Assembly (NCBI GenBank): GCA_903846015.1 | Contig: CAIMZS010000205.1 | Location: 1-64,000 of the forward strand | Length of the DNA: 64,000 bases | Reading direction: 5' to 3' | From: an uncultured Anaerolineae bacterium | GTDB lineage: Bacteria > Chloroflexota > Anaerolineae > Anaerolineales > Villigracilaceae | Part shown: piece by piece, positions 1 to 9,357 of the stretch | Layout: each line of letters starts with the position of its first letter | Numbering within the stretch: the first letter of the stretch is position 1 | The notes under the pieces: generated by a model | Told to the model about the DNA's origin: nothing | What the model saw: only the letters and a program-made list of their open reading frames with translations | The model's database searches: none | Position numbers and translations under genes: made by a program

Positions 1-518
1 ATTGCCATTCCTGTTTTCTAAGGTGGCTTTAGCTTACGTCATCCTGATTCAGTTGGTAAGGTTCGATCTTTTTCTTGCTATTTTTTGCCGTTTTTCACGA
101 TTCGGCTTCTGATTGCACAACCGTTACGCTAGCAACCGCAAAAATGGTGTAAATCTCGAAGATGTTGTTGCCCTCCTTCCAAGGATGGCTGTTTTCAAAA
201 AGGGACTTTTTCAGCAGGTTCTTAGGAAATCTCTATAATGGTCAACAATAGCGCGAACAAAATTCCTATTAATCGGAGCCAATTACCCGGTCGAATTCCG
301 AATAGCACGGCGATTTATCGCCGTAGACGCCAGGATAAATCCATTTTCATCCGACTATTACACATACGCAGGGCTTTCCTTTGCGATAGGCCCGGTTCCA
401 GCGCGAGGCGCCTTTGCGTGAACCCGGGTTTGTGTATGCCCACTTCCTGACAAATACAAGATTTTGTGGATTTAGTCGATTCGCGCCATCTGGCAAGAGT
501 CTGGTTTTAGATTTGGAA
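1..518. other. Intergenic or undetermined stretch
   Basis: No convincing gene is seen here. A 70-codon open frame at 238-450 has an arginine-rich composition and no recognisable family. The stretch contains one degenerate copy of the dispersed palindromic element at 389-408, and a weaker look-alike at about 284-309. The 3' end of the minus-strand membrane-protein gene begins at 519. Confidence 0.5.
389..408 (+). repeat. Dispersed palindromic element, degenerate copy
   Basis: The sequence matches GGCCCGGTTCCAGCGCGAGG, a diverged version of the window-wide core CCCGGTTC-N-GCACGGG. The right arm has decayed, so the hairpin is weak. Confidence 0.4.
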
Positions 519-1316
519 TTACGGATGATTCACCAATTCCAGCGCCAACAGGACTTTTTCCCCAGCACGGAAATAGCCGCGGTGGGAGAGATTTGGAAAG
601 ATGGCGGTGTAGCCCAGGGCAGGAATCTTAAACTTGTGGCCGCCCAACGTGCAAAAATAATCCGTCTCGCTTTCTTCCGATGTCGTGTTGACCAATTCGT
701 ATTCCAACCCTGGCAAGCCTTCCACCGCTTCCACCGCGCCAGTTTTCACCTGGCGGCGCAGGTCTTCAAGGCGGGTTTGACCATACGCGAAGATGGTTTC
801 CAGCACCCGGCCCAGGTTGTCGCGCAGCTCCGCTTCGCTGCTGAGCGGCTCAGCGCTCAACAGCCAGTTGCGGGGTTTGAGATAGTAGAACCAATAATCG
901 CCGGGCGGCAGTTTGGCATTGACACCCGCCAGCCCGAGCGGATGGACGGACTGGCCGGTGTTAGATTTGGAGATAAAACCACCGGGGTCCAAATGCGTTG
1001 GAAGGTTGAATTTGATCGTCCCGGCGGCCATTTGCACGGGCGCCGCCAACAGTTTACGATGCAGGTTCCAGATGGCGAATCCGCGAAGGGCGGCGAACAG
1101 CCCCACAGCGACCAATATCCAGCCAAACACGTTGACGAGACCTGACCCGGCAGATGCAGCGAAGGCGTAGACCAAGCCCCCCAAGACGAGAATCCCTACT
1201 CCGACGTACAACCACAGCCCGGGGTTGACCGTCTCCTTGATATTCTCGATCTGTGACTGGGATATTTTCCCCTGTTTGTTTTCTGCAATAGATTTGAAGT
1301 CGAATAATTCCAACAT
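519..1316 (-). CDS. Hypothetical two-helix membrane protein
   Basis: I do not recognise this 265-residue protein. Residues about 30-80 form two hydrophobic segments (LWLYVGVGILVLGGLVYAFA and a second starting VFGWILVAVGLFAAL) with a short loop, so it is probably anchored in the cytoplasmic membrane. The remaining two thirds is soluble, mixed alpha/beta, with a possible coiled stretch near residues 165-190 and a final segment resembling a beta-rich domain. The N-terminus before the helices is polar, with no signal peptide. It stands alone, with a large gap before the divergent glycosyltransferase gene. Function cannot be assigned. Confidence 0.75.
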   Translation of the reverse strand: MLELFDFKSIAENKQGKISQSQIENIKETVNPGLWLYVGVGILVLGGLVYAFAASAGSGLVNVFGWILVAVGLFAALRGFAIWNLHRKLLAAPVQMAAGTIKFNLPTHLDPGGFISKSNTGQSVHPLGLAGVNAKLPPGDYWFYYLKPRNWLLSAEPLSSEAELRDNLGRVLETIFAYGQTRLEDLRRQVKTGAVEAVEGLPGLEYELVNTTSEESETDYFCTLGGHKFKIPALGYTAIFPNLSHRGYFRAGEKVLLALELVNHP

Positions 1317-1388
1317 AGCTGCCTCCGGTCAGTCAAGACTGGATTGGAAATGTGTCAGACCACGGGCATTATATCACTGGCATCAAAA

Positions 1389-1408
1389 GTCCCGGTTCCG
1401 CACCGAGG
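1389..1408 (+). repeat. Dispersed palindromic element
   Basis: GTCCCGGTTCCGCACCGAGG matches the core of the family, with an altered right arm (CACCGAGG in place of CACGGG). Confidence 0.5.
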
Positions 1409-1575
1409 CGGAGGCGCGCGCGGATAAAACCTGAAGATTTTTGCTCTTTCCGCGCTCGTCCGCAGCAAATTGGGTATGCTTTTGCCCAAGCTTTCTTTGA
1501 CCATTACACAGTCCCCTAATTTTTCTATCGTTTCTTCAATCCGCTCACTAATATAGAACTTAAGTTCTACTCACC

Positions 1576-1604
1576 TTGACAACACCTGCAATTATCCGTA
1601 TACT
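1576..1604 (+). promoter_or_regulatory. Sigma70-like promoter
   Basis: TTGACA at 1576-1581 and TATACT at 1599-1604 are separated by exactly 17 bases, close to the housekeeping consensus. It points toward the GT39 gene about 250 bases downstream. No annotated start lies immediately after it, so it may give a long leader or an unrecognised small RNA. Confidence 0.5.
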
Positions 1605-1842
1605 ACCTTACAAACTGCCCCATTCAGATAACCGCCAGGACCTTGTCAAATCCTCAAACACGAAGCCTTGGAACCCAAAAGCGTGACTGAATGTTACCCA
1701 GTGTTACCCAGTGTGACCGCTGGTTGTACATACTCGACCTTCAATGGGCAAAACCCGTACAAAACCATGCTGATCACCGAAAACATCGTTGATTAAACCG
1801 GCGCAGTTTCCATCTCATTGAATGCAGCTTCGGCCTTAAGCT

Positions 1843-1848
1843 TATAAT
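1843..1848 (+). promoter_or_regulatory. -10 box directly before a start codon
   Basis: TATAAT ends 4 bases before the ATG at 1853. There is no Shine-Dalgarno sequence in the remaining bases, so this box, if used, would give a leaderless mRNA. Confidence 0.4.
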
Positions 1849-1852
1849 CAAG

Positions 1853-4270
1853 ATGATGAACGAAACCATTGGCACGCGCGCAAGCCAAACAGATAATACC
1901 CACTTCCACAAATGGACAGCGCTGTTGTTTGATGCCCTCCTGCTGATATTGATAATCACCGGCATCTTTTTCCGCTTCAATGATGTTAACTGGAGCCAGG
2001 GCGCCAACCTGCACCCAGATGAATACGGCCTGACGAATACACTCACCCGGCTCAAACTACCTTCGAATTTGCCGGACTATTTCAATACACGGCTTTCGAC
2101 ACTCAGCCCGTATCCACAATACGACTGGGCCGGAAAGCAGCTCAAACCCGGCCCGGACAACCTGATGCGCTGGGGACAACTGCCCATCACCATCATCCGC
2201 TGGGCGGGAGAGGTCACTGCCAACACAGGCTACGATGAAATCCGCCTGTTGGGGCGTACCCTCTCCGCACTGGCAGATACCCTCACATTACTGTTAATCT
2301 TCCTGATCGGCCAAAAGCTGTATAACCATAAGGTGGCTCTATTGGCGACGGCGCTCAGCGCACTGTCAGTCATGCAGATACAACAATCCCACTTCATGAC
2401 GGTCGATAACTTTGGTGCGCTGTTCACCTCGCTGGCAATGCTCGCCTGTGTCTACATCGCCGCTGCCAGATCGGTGACGCGCAGCCTATTACGCTTCGCC
2501 CTTACCAGGTCAGCATGGTATATTCTCTTTGGCCTGGCATTTGGCATGGCAGTAGCCTGCAAGATCAACCTGCTGCCGGTGGGCGGCATGCTATTGGTGG
2601 CGGCTTTTATCAGCGCCATCGATCTATACCTTAATAAACTGGGCAGCCTGCAGCGCATCATCAGAATAACCTTCGTTCTGCTCTCGCTTGGAATTATCAC
2701 CACCGCGGTCACCTTTCGAGTTGCCCAACCGATGAGCTTCCGCGCAGCCAGCGGCGATACCTTTTTTTTCACCCTGCAGCCCAACCCGGATTGGGTCAAT
2801 AGTATGAAGCTTGCCCAGGCAGAATCAAATGGCGAGGGCGGCGGCCCGCCTGGTGAACAGTGGGCCCACCGCGCAGCGCTGCTTTTCCCACTCGTCAACA
2901 TGCTGGCCTGGGGTCTGGGGCTGCCGCTTGGACTGGCAGCCTGGGCTGGTTTTGGAGCGGCGCTCTGGCAGACGGTGCGCCGCCGGGTAAACTGGCGATC
3001 CCATTTACTGCCGTTGGTGTGGACAGGCGGTTTCTTTCTGTTCATGGCGACACGCTGGGTCAAATCAATGCGTTACTTCCTGCCAATCTATCCCTTCCTG
3101 TGCCTGCTAGCAGCCTGGGGCCTGATGGAAACCTGGAAGTGGGCAGCGCAACCCCGCATCCTTGAAAAAAACCGTCCAAACCAGACCAGTCGACTCCTTT
3201 TCGCAACAATCCTCATCACACTCACGCTTGGGGGCACGTTAATCTGGGCATCTGCCTTCACCCAGGCCGTCTACCAGGCCCCCCATACCCGTATCCAGGC
3301 CACCCGCTGGATATTCCAGAACATCCCTGGTCCGTTGAACCTCTCACTGCGGCGGCAGGATGGCGCAGCCCAGAATGAACCGCTGGGTGCCCCCGATAAA
3401 TTGCAGATTAGCGCCGCCAGGGCCTACATAGTGCCTTTCACCCTGCAAACCCCCGGGCAGCTTCTTGAAATAAATCTGCCGCACATCCAGGCCAACTCTG
3501 CCACAACCTTAAGGATTGGGATCGCTGGCAGCCCAAATGGAAATAATATCCTGGATCAGGCCGATCTTGCCATCACCACCCTCACAGGCCCGGCCAGCGC
3601 CACGTTTCCGCGGAAAATTGAGCTGGCGGCAAACAAACCTTATTTTCTGTTCGTCTCCATCCCGAGCCTGCCTGGCACCCATCCGCAAGATACAGTTTCA
3701 ATATTCAGAAACACACTTGCAAATGAAAGTTGGGACGAGACCCTGCCGCAACTCATCGATGGGCGCAACCCATTTGCGCAGATCTACAAAAGCACCATCA
3801 TGGATATCCGCAAGCCCGACGATGCGATCAAGCGCACATCCTTGTTGAACACACTCGCCACCGCTGACTACCTGATCCTGCCAAGTCAGCGTTCCATCTG
3901 GTCAACCTGCCGCATCCCCAGAACCTACCCGATGACAATGGAATATTACCGGGCGCTCTTCGATGGCCGCCTGGGTTTTGAGCAGATGGCAAGTTTCAGC
4001 GCCCCAATCAAGCTCGGACCGCTCTGGATTTCAGACGTGGGCGGGACTCTGGCCTGGAACAATACCCCAGGTCTGCCGCTCTTCAACCACAGCCTGCTGG
4101 CAGCCGAGGAAGCCTTCAGCATTTATGATCACCCCCCTGTTTGGATCTTCAAAAAACGCGCCGATTTCAGCCTAAAAAATGCCACCACCATTCTGAATTC
4201 GATCGACCTTGCACCAGTAGTGCTGCAGTCACCACCCAATGCCAACGGCGATTGGTGCCCGGCATATTAA
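1853..4270 (+). CDS. GT39-type membrane glycosyltransferase (ArnT/PMT-like)
   Basis: This 805-residue polytopic protein resembles the dolichyl-phosphate-mannose mannosyltransferase/ArnT (GT39, GT-C fold) group, which moves a sugar from a polyprenyl-phosphate carrier to an acceptor outside the membrane. After a first helix at residues 24-41 comes the first outer loop with HPDE (54-57), the acidic pair typical of GT-C active sites. About ten further hydrophobic segments run to residue 480 and a soluble outer C-terminal domain of about 320 residues follows. The first ATG is preceded by TATAAT at 1843-1848 and lacks a ribosome binding site. Donor and acceptor cannot be read from sequence. Confidence 0.8.
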   Translation: MMNETIGTRASQTDNTHFHKWTALLFDALLLILIITGIFFRFNDVNWSQGANLHPDEYGLTNTLTRLKLPSNLPDYFNTRLSTLSPYPQYDWAGKQLKPGPDNLMRWGQLPITIIRWAGEVTANTGYDEIRLLGRTLSALADTLTLLLIFLIGQKLYNHKVALLATALSALSVMQIQQSHFMTVDNFGALFTSLAMLACVYIAAARSVTRSLLRFALTRSAWYILFGLAFGMAVACKINLLPVGGMLLVAAFISAIDLYLNKLGSLQRIIRITFVLLSLGIITTAVTFRVAQPMSFRAASGDTFFFTLQPNPDWVNSMKLAQAESNGEGGGPPGEQWAHRAALLFPLVNMLAWGLGLPLGLAAWAGFGAALWQTVRRRVNWRSHLLPLVWTGGFFLFMATRWVKSMRYFLPIYPFLCLLAAWGLMETWKWAAQPRILEKNRPNQTSRLLFATILITLTLGGTLIWASAFTQAVYQAPHTRIQATRWIFQNIPGPLNLSLRRQDGAAQNEPLGAPDKLQISAARAYIVPFTLQTPGQLLEINLPHIQANSATTLRIGIAGSPNGNNILDQADLAITTLTGPASATFPRKIELAANKPYFLFVSIPSLPGTHPQDTVSIFRNTLANESWDETLPQLIDGRNPFAQIYKSTIMDIRKPDDAIKRTSLLNTLATADYLILPSQRSIWSTCRIPRTYPMTMEYYRALFDGRLGFEQMASFSAPIKLGPLWISDVGGTLAWNNTPGLPLFNHSLLAAEEAFSIYDHPPVWIFKKRADFSLKNATTILNSIDLAPVVLQSPPNANGDWCPAY

Positions 4271-4314
4271 ACACAGATTTTTAGAAAACCCGGCTATAAA
4301 TGCACTTGCTCGAG

Positions 4315-4320
4315 TAAAAT
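4315..4320 (+). promoter_or_regulatory. -10 box of gmk, leaderless arrangement
   Basis: TAAAAT ends 6 bases before the gmk ATG and no ribosome binding site lies between. The spacing places the expected transcription start at or within a base of the start codon. Confidence 0.4.
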
Positions 4321-4326
4321 AGACCT

Positions 4327-4947
4327 ATGACTGATCCCGATTTCAAAATCATCAACCCGGAACCGCTTCTGATCGTACTTTCAGGCCCATCAGGCGTAGG
4401 GAAAGATTCCGTCCTCAACCGTATGAAAGAACGCGGGTTGCCGTTCCATTTTGTGGTTACCACCACAACCCGTTCAAAGAGAAATGAAGAAATCGAGGGA
4501 AAGGATTATTTTTTCGTCTCGAGTGATGAGTTTGCCCGCATGATCGAAGAAGATGAACTGCTCGAATATGCCATCGTTTACAATGATTATAAAGGCATCC
4601 CCAAACAGCAAGTCCGCGAAGCGCTGGCCAGCGGCATGGATGTAATCATGCGTATCGATGTGCAGGGCGCGGCCACCATCCGCAAACTGGTCCCAAATGC
4701 AGTATTGATCTTTTTGACCACCGAGAGCGAGGCAGACATGGTCGATCGCCTGCTAAATCGCCATACAGAAACATCCGAAGGTCTGAAGCTGCGTATCGCC
4801 ACGGCTCGCCAGGAACTAAAACGCGCCCGTGAGTTTGACTATGCTGTCATCAACCGGCAATCCTTCCTGGACGAAACGGTCAGCAACATTCATGCCATCA
4901 TCGTCGCCGAACATCAACGTGTTATTCAGAGAAAAGTTACCCTGTGA
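4327..4947 (+). CDS. gmk: Guanylate kinase
   Basis: The 206-residue cytosolic enzyme phosphorylates GMP to GDP using ATP in purine nucleotide synthesis. The P-loop GPSGVGKD starts at residue 20, followed by the GMP-binding region (TTTTRSKRNEE, then EGKDYFF) and the helical lid. Length is normal for the family. The P-loop has Asp after Lys, where many family members have Ser or Gly-Thr. A TAAAAT box sits 6 bases before the ATG. The stop overlaps the GTG start of the rhomboid gene (GTGA), so the two are translationally coupled. Confidence 0.93.
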   Translation: MTDPDFKIINPEPLLIVLSGPSGVGKDSVLNRMKERGLPFHFVVTTTTRSKRNEEIEGKDYFFVSSDEFARMIEEDELLEYAIVYNDYKGIPKQQVREALASGMDVIMRIDVQGAATIRKLVPNAVLIFLTTESEADMVDRLLNRHTETSEGLKLRIATARQELKRAREFDYAVINRQSFLDETVSNIHAIIVAEHQRVIQRKVTL

Positions 4948-5738
4948 ACCTTTCATTCAACGAAGAACAAACCGAAGAACAACCCACCCCACCAGTTAGC
5001 CCCACCCCACATACTGATGTGGTTGTTGACGAAAAATTGGTCAACCCGCTTGTCACCTATACCCTGATCGCAATAACAGTACTGATCTATCTGCTTCAAG
5101 CTGGTTCTCAACTGCTGATTGGCACAGATATTCCAGCGGTGCTGGGCATGAAAATCAACGAATACATCATGGCTGGCCAGTTTTGGCGGCTGTTGACCCC
5201 CATGTTCTTGCACGGCTCGCTGCTGCATATTGGTTTCAATATGTATGCGTTAGTGGTGATTGGCTCTGGCTTGGAGCGTCGCTTTGGGCATTGGCGTTTC
5301 TTGCTGCTGTATGTTCTGGGATCCTTGGGCGGAAATGTATTTTCTTTTCTGCTTTCTTCCAATCCATCACTGGGCGCATCCACTTCCATTTTTGGCCTGC
5401 TGGGTGCGGAAATGGTATTTTTCTACCAGAACCGCAAATTGTTTGGCGCTGGCGCGCGCCGCGCCCTGCAAAACGTGATCACCGTGGCTGCGATTAACTT
5501 CGTGATCGGGCTATCCCCCGGCATCGATAACTGGGGGCATCTGGGCGGACTGGTTGGCGGGCTGATCTTTACCTGGTTTGGAGGCCCCAAACTAAACCTG
5601 GCAGGACAATACCCGAACTTTAGCGTGATTGACGAACATACACTGCAGGATCAAATGATCGGTGCTGGACTGGTGATCTTGTTCTTCGGCGGGCTTGCCG
5701 CCGCTAAGATCATCGGAGTACTGCCCAACCTGCCCTAA
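4944..5738 (+). CDS. Rhomboid family intramembrane serine protease
   Basis: This 264-residue membrane protein belongs to the rhomboid (S54) family, which cleaves substrate helices within the membrane. The N-terminal 35 residues are polar and Pro/Thr/Glu-rich. Six or seven hydrophobic segments follow. The expected catalytic parts are present: H90-G and H95/N99 in the HGSLLHIGFN loop, Ser146 in GASTSIFG, and His199 in GHLGG. The start is GTG at 4944, overlapping the gmk stop by four bases. Substrate is unknown; the gmk coupling may simply reflect co-transcription. Confidence 0.9.
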   Translation: MNLSFNEEQTEEQPTPPVSPTPHTDVVVDEKLVNPLVTYTLIAITVLIYLLQAGSQLLIGTDIPAVLGMKINEYIMAGQFWRLLTPMFLHGSLLHIGFNMYALVVIGSGLERRFGHWRFLLLYVLGSLGGNVFSFLLSSNPSLGASTSIFGLLGAEMVFFYQNRKLFGAGARRALQNVITVAAINFVIGLSPGIDNWGHLGGLVGGLIFTWFGGPKLNLAGQYPNFSVIDEHTLQDQMIGAGLVILFFGGLAAAKIIGVLPNLP

Positions 5739-5785
5739 TCTCAAAAGGTTCAGCGTCACGATATATATCGCTGGGGAATTTTTCT

Positions 5786-5839
5786 TGTGATTTTTATCAC
5801 TAAATGACATGGGAAAATTCCTCTGTTTTCTGGTATATT
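5786..5839 (+). promoter_or_regulatory. CRP/FNR-like palindrome and extended -10 box before ugd
   Basis: TGTGA-N6-TCACT at 5786-5801 matches the TGTGA-N6-TCACA pattern bound by CRP/FNR family regulators. TGGTATATT at 5831-5839 looks like an extended -10 element. There is no good -35 box, which fits an activator-dependent promoter. The ugd start lies at 5883 behind a GAGGAAA ribosome binding site. Confidence 0.35.
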
Positions 5840-5882
5840 TCACCAATGTAATTCAAAACTTTCGATAGAGTGAGGAAATCCA

Positions 5883-7178
5883 ATGAAACAAATTTGTGTC
5901 ATCGGGGTTGGCTACGTTGGTATCGTGACAGGCGCATGTTTTGCAGACCTGGGCAATCGAGTCATCGCACTGGACGTCAATGAACAGCGGGTTGCCAACC
6001 TGAAAAAAGGCATCATGCCGATCTATGAACCCGGATTGGAAGAATTGGTGATGCGAAATGTACGCGCTGGGCGGCTTTCATTCACCACTGATTATGCTGA
6101 AGCAGTCAATGGCACCGAATTCGCCTTTATCGCCGTGGGCACCCCCTCCGGTGTCAGCGGCGAAGCAGATCTGCAGTATGTGGCTTCCGCAGCAAAATCG
6201 ATCGCCGAAAACATGACCGCACCACTGGTCATTATCAACAAGTCCACCGTCCCGGTCGGAACCGGAGACTGGGTGGCAGATATCATCAAACGCTCACAAA
6301 AAACCCCGATGGATTTCTCGGTGGTTTCTTGTCCCGAATTCCTGCGCGAGGGATCAGCCATCAGCGATTTTTCCCAACCGCACCGCACAGTGCTGGGCTC
6401 AACCGACAAGGACGCCGCCAACAAAGTTGCCCAACTACACCTGCCTCTGCGCGCCCCAATCGTCATCACCGACCTGCGCACCGCCGAAATGATCAAGTAC
6501 GCCTCAAACGCTTTCCTGGCGACCAAAATCTCATTCATCAATGAAATTGCCAATATTTGCGAAGCGCTCGGCGCAGACGTGAAGGAAGTGGCAGCGGGTA
6601 TGGGTTACGATGCGCGCATCGGACGCCATTTCCTGGATGCGGGACTCGGTTGGGGTGGTTCGTGCTTTCCCAAAGATGTGCTGGCACTGGCTTATATGGC
6701 TGAGGAAGCCGGTCTTGATCCACGCATTCTGAACACCGTCATGGCAGTAAACTACGAGCGACGCAAGACCGCCGTGGAGCACACTCGCGCCATGATTGGT
6801 GGTTCGTTCAAGGATAAGACCATCGGCCTGCTTGGGCTGGCGTTCAAACCCAACACCGATGACATGCGTGATGCCCCATCCATCGATATTGCCCAGGAAC
6901 TGACCACTGCCGGGGCGGTTGTACGCGGTTATGACCCGGTCGCGATGGAAGTGGCGCGCGGCATTTTGCCAGCCGTTGAGATGTTTAAAGACCCTTACAG
7001 CATGGCTGATGGCTGCGATGCCTTGATGGTGATCACCGAGTGGAATGAGTTCAAACAGCTTGATCTCGAAAAACTGAAAGGGCTGCTCAAGGCTCCGGTC
7101 ATCTATGATGGACGCAATATTTACGACCCCAATGTCATGAAGGCCCAGGGTTTCACCTACCGCGCCATCGGACGCTAA
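5883..7178 (+). CDS. ugd: UDP-glucose 6-dehydrogenase
   Basis: The 431-residue enzyme oxidises UDP-glucose to UDP-glucuronate with two NAD+, feeding exopolysaccharide or cell-wall sugar synthesis in the cytoplasm. The N-terminal Rossmann motif is [14 protein letters not shown] (residues 8-21). The catalytic cysteine is Cys261 in GGSCFPKD, and the C-terminal UDP-binding Rossmann half ([19 protein letters not shown]) is intact. The length is normal. GAGGAAATCC precedes the ATG. The methyltransferase gene follows within 30 bases, so the two may form a surface-sugar operon. Confidence 0.93.
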   Translation: MKQICVIGVGYVGIVTGACFADLGNRVIALDVNEQRVANLKKGIMPIYEPGLEELVMRNVRAGRLSFTTDYAEAVNGTEFAFIAVGTPSGVSGEADLQYVASAAKSIAENMTAPLVIINKSTVPVGTGDWVADIIKRSQKTPMDFSVVSCPEFLREGSAISDFSQPHRTVLGSTDKDAANKVAQLHLPLRAPIVITDLRTAEMIKYASNAFLATKISFINEIANICEALGADVKEVAAGMGYDARIGRHFLDAGLGWGGSCFPKDVLALAYMAEEAGLDPRILNTVMAVNYERRKTAVEHTRAMIGGSFKDKTIGLLGLAFKPNTDDMRDAPSIDIAQELTTAGAVVRGYDPVAMEVARGILPAVEMFKDPYSMADGCDALMVITEWNEFKQLDLEKLKGLLKAPVIYDGRNIYDPNVMKAQGFTYRAIGR

Positions 7179-7206
7179 CTTGCAAATCGGCAAATCTATC
7201 GATCCA

Positions 7207-8121
7207 ATGACCACTCCACCTGTTTGTGACTACGAAGGTTCCGATTACCAGACATCCTTCTGGGATCAGGGCGGACGTCAATACGAAGACCGTGCCGAAG
7301 CGATCGCGCTTAAGCAGCTATTACCAGCCCGCGGCAGGCTGTTGCTTGAATTGGGCGCAGGTGCTGGCAGGAACACATCCCGTTATGCGGGCTACGAACG
7401 CATCGTGCTGTTAGACTACTCCCGCACGCAGCTGCAGCAAGCGCGCGCGCGTTTGGGCGATTCTAGCCGCTATGTTTACGTCGCCGCAGATATATACAAA
7501 ATCCCCCTGGTGGATGAACTATTCGATGGCGCGACCATGATCCGCACCCTGCACCACATGGCCGACGCACTCGGAGCGCTGACTCAGGTAAGACGCGTGT
7601 TGTCCCCAGGGGCAATTTTTATCCTCGAATACGCCAACAAACTTAATGTCAAGGCCATCCTGCGTTACTGGTTGGGCAAACAAAGCTGGAGCCCTTTCAG
7701 CCTTGAACCAGTTGAGTTCGCGGCTTTGAATTTTGATTTCCACCCTCGGGCCACAAAGCAATGGCTCGAAAAACTCGGTTTTCATGTCGAAAAGACGCTG
7801 ACCGTATCCCATTTCCGCATCGGTTTTCTGAAGCGCAGGCTGCCGGCCGGCCTGCTGGCTGCCCTCGACGGCCTGCTCCAACCGAGCGGAGCATTGTTCC
7901 AACTTAGCCCAAGCGTTTTTGTTCGCGCCAGCTTGGGGAACACTCCACCAAACAAAAGCACAATTCCGCCCCTGGATGTAAATGTACTCGACTACTTCCG
8001 CTGCCCCGCTTGCGGGGATCACCCGCTTCAGAATAGGAATGAATATCTGCTTTGCACTGGTTGCGGTAAAAAATGGGCCGTACGCGATGGTATCTACGAT
8101 TTTCGTGAAGCGCTTGAATAA
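7207..8121 (+). CDS. SAM-dependent methyltransferase with C-terminal zinc-ribbon (Trm112-like) tail
   Basis: The protein has a class I SAM methyltransferase fold: the glycine-rich motif LLELGAGAGRNTSRY, then an acidic LLDYS after strand 2, and a post-I segment FDGATMIRTLHHM that matches the ubiE/COQ5-type group. The last 45 residues carry two CxxC pairs (CPACG and CTGCG) spaced like the Trm112/UPF0434 zinc ribbon, so both are fused in one chain. I chose ATG 7207 (304 residues) over the TTG at 7180, which adds nine unconserved residues. The gene follows ugd closely. Substrate is unknown; a lipid, sugar or small metabolite is possible. Confidence 0.8.
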   Translation: MTTPPVCDYEGSDYQTSFWDQGGRQYEDRAEAIALKQLLPARGRLLLELGAGAGRNTSRYAGYERIVLLDYSRTQLQQARARLGDSSRYVYVAADIYKIPLVDELFDGATMIRTLHHMADALGALTQVRRVLSPGAIFILEYANKLNVKAILRYWLGKQSWSPFSLEPVEFAALNFDFHPRATKQWLEKLGFHVEKTLTVSHFRIGFLKRRLPAGLLAALDGLLQPSGALFQLSPSVFVRASLGNTPPNKSTIPPLDVNVLDYFRCPACGDHPLQNRNEYLLCTGCGKKWAVRDGIYDFREALE

Positions 8122-8126
8122 CCCCC

Positions 8127-9347
8127 ATGCTCAATGCTTCTACAGGATCCCCTGAAAAGCAGACGCTTTCCTGGCAATTCAAACAAAGAATCGGGCCGTT
8201 GGTTCTTCTTGACCACACCGATGTGGACTGCACCAACGCCCACCGCTTGTTGGGACAGGATGTGCGCGCCCAAATCCATAAATTCCTCAGTAAAAGGCTG
8301 GATGAGCTTGGCGGCATAGAACCAACCGAACAGCAAATACGCCGGGCGCGCAAAATCCACGCAGCGCTGTTTTCTAAAACACAAATCCCTGGGCTGGATG
8401 AAATCATCAAAAATGCTGTCAGTGAATATATTGCCTGTCTCTCAGCCTGGGCCCTTGGCGCAGAACTGGCAGATTTCCGCCACACCTCCCTGCCCGAAAA
8501 CGTGGATGGCCTTCCCGTCACCTCCGAGGATTTGGCGATAATCCTGCAGGAAGATGAAGTTGGATGCCAGACGGGGGTCTATCGCGAAGCCGGCGGCTCG
8601 GTGATATTATGGCATGCCGAAGAGGATGTTGAGACCGCCCCCGGTCAGCGTTTTGACAGGCTGCGTCTTTTTACGTTCCGCGCAGCGGATAACAGCATCG
8701 CCACTGGTTTTATTTACCCAGACCTGTTGCCTGGTCCAACCTATGCCTGGCAAAGCTCTGAAAGTGGTTATTTCGCACAGGCGGTCGACACGCTGCACAT
8801 CAAGATGGTTGACTTTGAAGATGGCATCCTACCCAATACACTGGCCTGGCTTAGCCTGTATCTCGGTACACGGGTTCCCCTGGTAAAACTGGCCAAAGCG
8901 CTTGGCCCTTTTTTGGGGGGGTATTCGCTGACAGGAGTGTATGAAAAAAATAACCGGGTGGGGGTTGAGAAAGTGGAATTTGCCAATAACCAGGTGCACT
9001 GTACCTCACTGGGTGAAGCAAGTGGAAGTACTCTCTTCCAGACCAACATCATCAGCGACCTATCGCTGCCCATCAGTGCAGAGGAACAGGCCAGCCCCGA
9101 AAGTCGCGCCTGGAATAAAAAACGCCTGGCACGCACCGCGCGTTTCATACGGGTCGTTCAAAAATGCCCGGATGCTCTGCCGCAGATCTTCCGCATGATC
9201 CGATCACGCCTGGGCAAAGATTCAGCCTACGCCAACTACGACGTAAAGACCTATCTGGTATGCCAGATGAAGCCCGATAAAATTTCCATCTGGGCCGGTG
9301 CAGGGGCAGCAATGAAAAGTGATGCGTTGTACTTCTTCACCCCCTGA
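8127..9347 (+). CDS. Hypothetical protein, probable C45-like Ntn hydrolase
   Basis: This 406-residue protein has no clear name. Its central part resembles the acyl-CoA:6-aminopenicillanate acyltransferase-like (peptidase C45) Ntn-hydrolase fold: VGCQTGVY with Cys147 where the nucleophile would be, a following GGSVILWHAEED strand-turn like the G-x-N-x-D segment, a block ILPNTLAWLSLYLGTRVPL like the 'naive-N-L...G-x-P' part of the family, and a GVYEKNNRVGVEKVEF pair of strands. The nucleophile is not preceded by an obvious self-cleavage site, and an N-terminal 140 residues are specific to this protein. It starts 6 bases after the methyltransferase. The fold assignment is an inference from pattern matching. 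Confidence 0.5.
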   Translation: MLNASTGSPEKQTLSWQFKQRIGPLVLLDHTDVDCTNAHRLLGQDVRAQIHKFLSKRLDELGGIEPTEQQIRRARKIHAALFSKTQIPGLDEIIKNAVSEYIACLSAWALGAELADFRHTSLPENVDGLPVTSEDLAIILQEDEVGCQTGVYREAGGSVILWHAEEDVETAPGQRFDRLRLFTFRAADNSIATGFIYPDLLPGPTYAWQSSESGYFAQAVDTLHIKMVDFEDGILPNTLAWLSLYLGTRVPLVKLAKALGPFLGGYSLTGVYEKNNRVGVEKVEFANNQVHCTSLGEASGSTLFQTNIISDLSLPISAEEQASPESRAWNKKRLARTARFIRVVQKCPDALPQIFRMIRSRLGKDSAYANYDVKTYLVCQMKPDKISIWAGAGAAMKSDALYFFTP

Positions 9348-9357
9348 TGAACCTGGC

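Larger units (their letters stand above)
1317..1852. other. Intergenic region upstream of the GT39 gene
   Basis: This 536-base gap separates two divergent genes. It holds one palindromic-element copy (1389-1408), a near-perfect sigma70-type promoter pointing to the plus strand (1576-1604), a small direct repeat GTGTTACCCA at about 1690-1715, and a second TATAAT box at 1843-1848 right before the start codon. No small gene was recognised. Confidence 0.6.

Noticed and set aside
238-450. A 70-codon plus-strand frame.
   Set aside because: No ribosome binding site, Arg-rich composition, and overlap with a palindromic-element copy.
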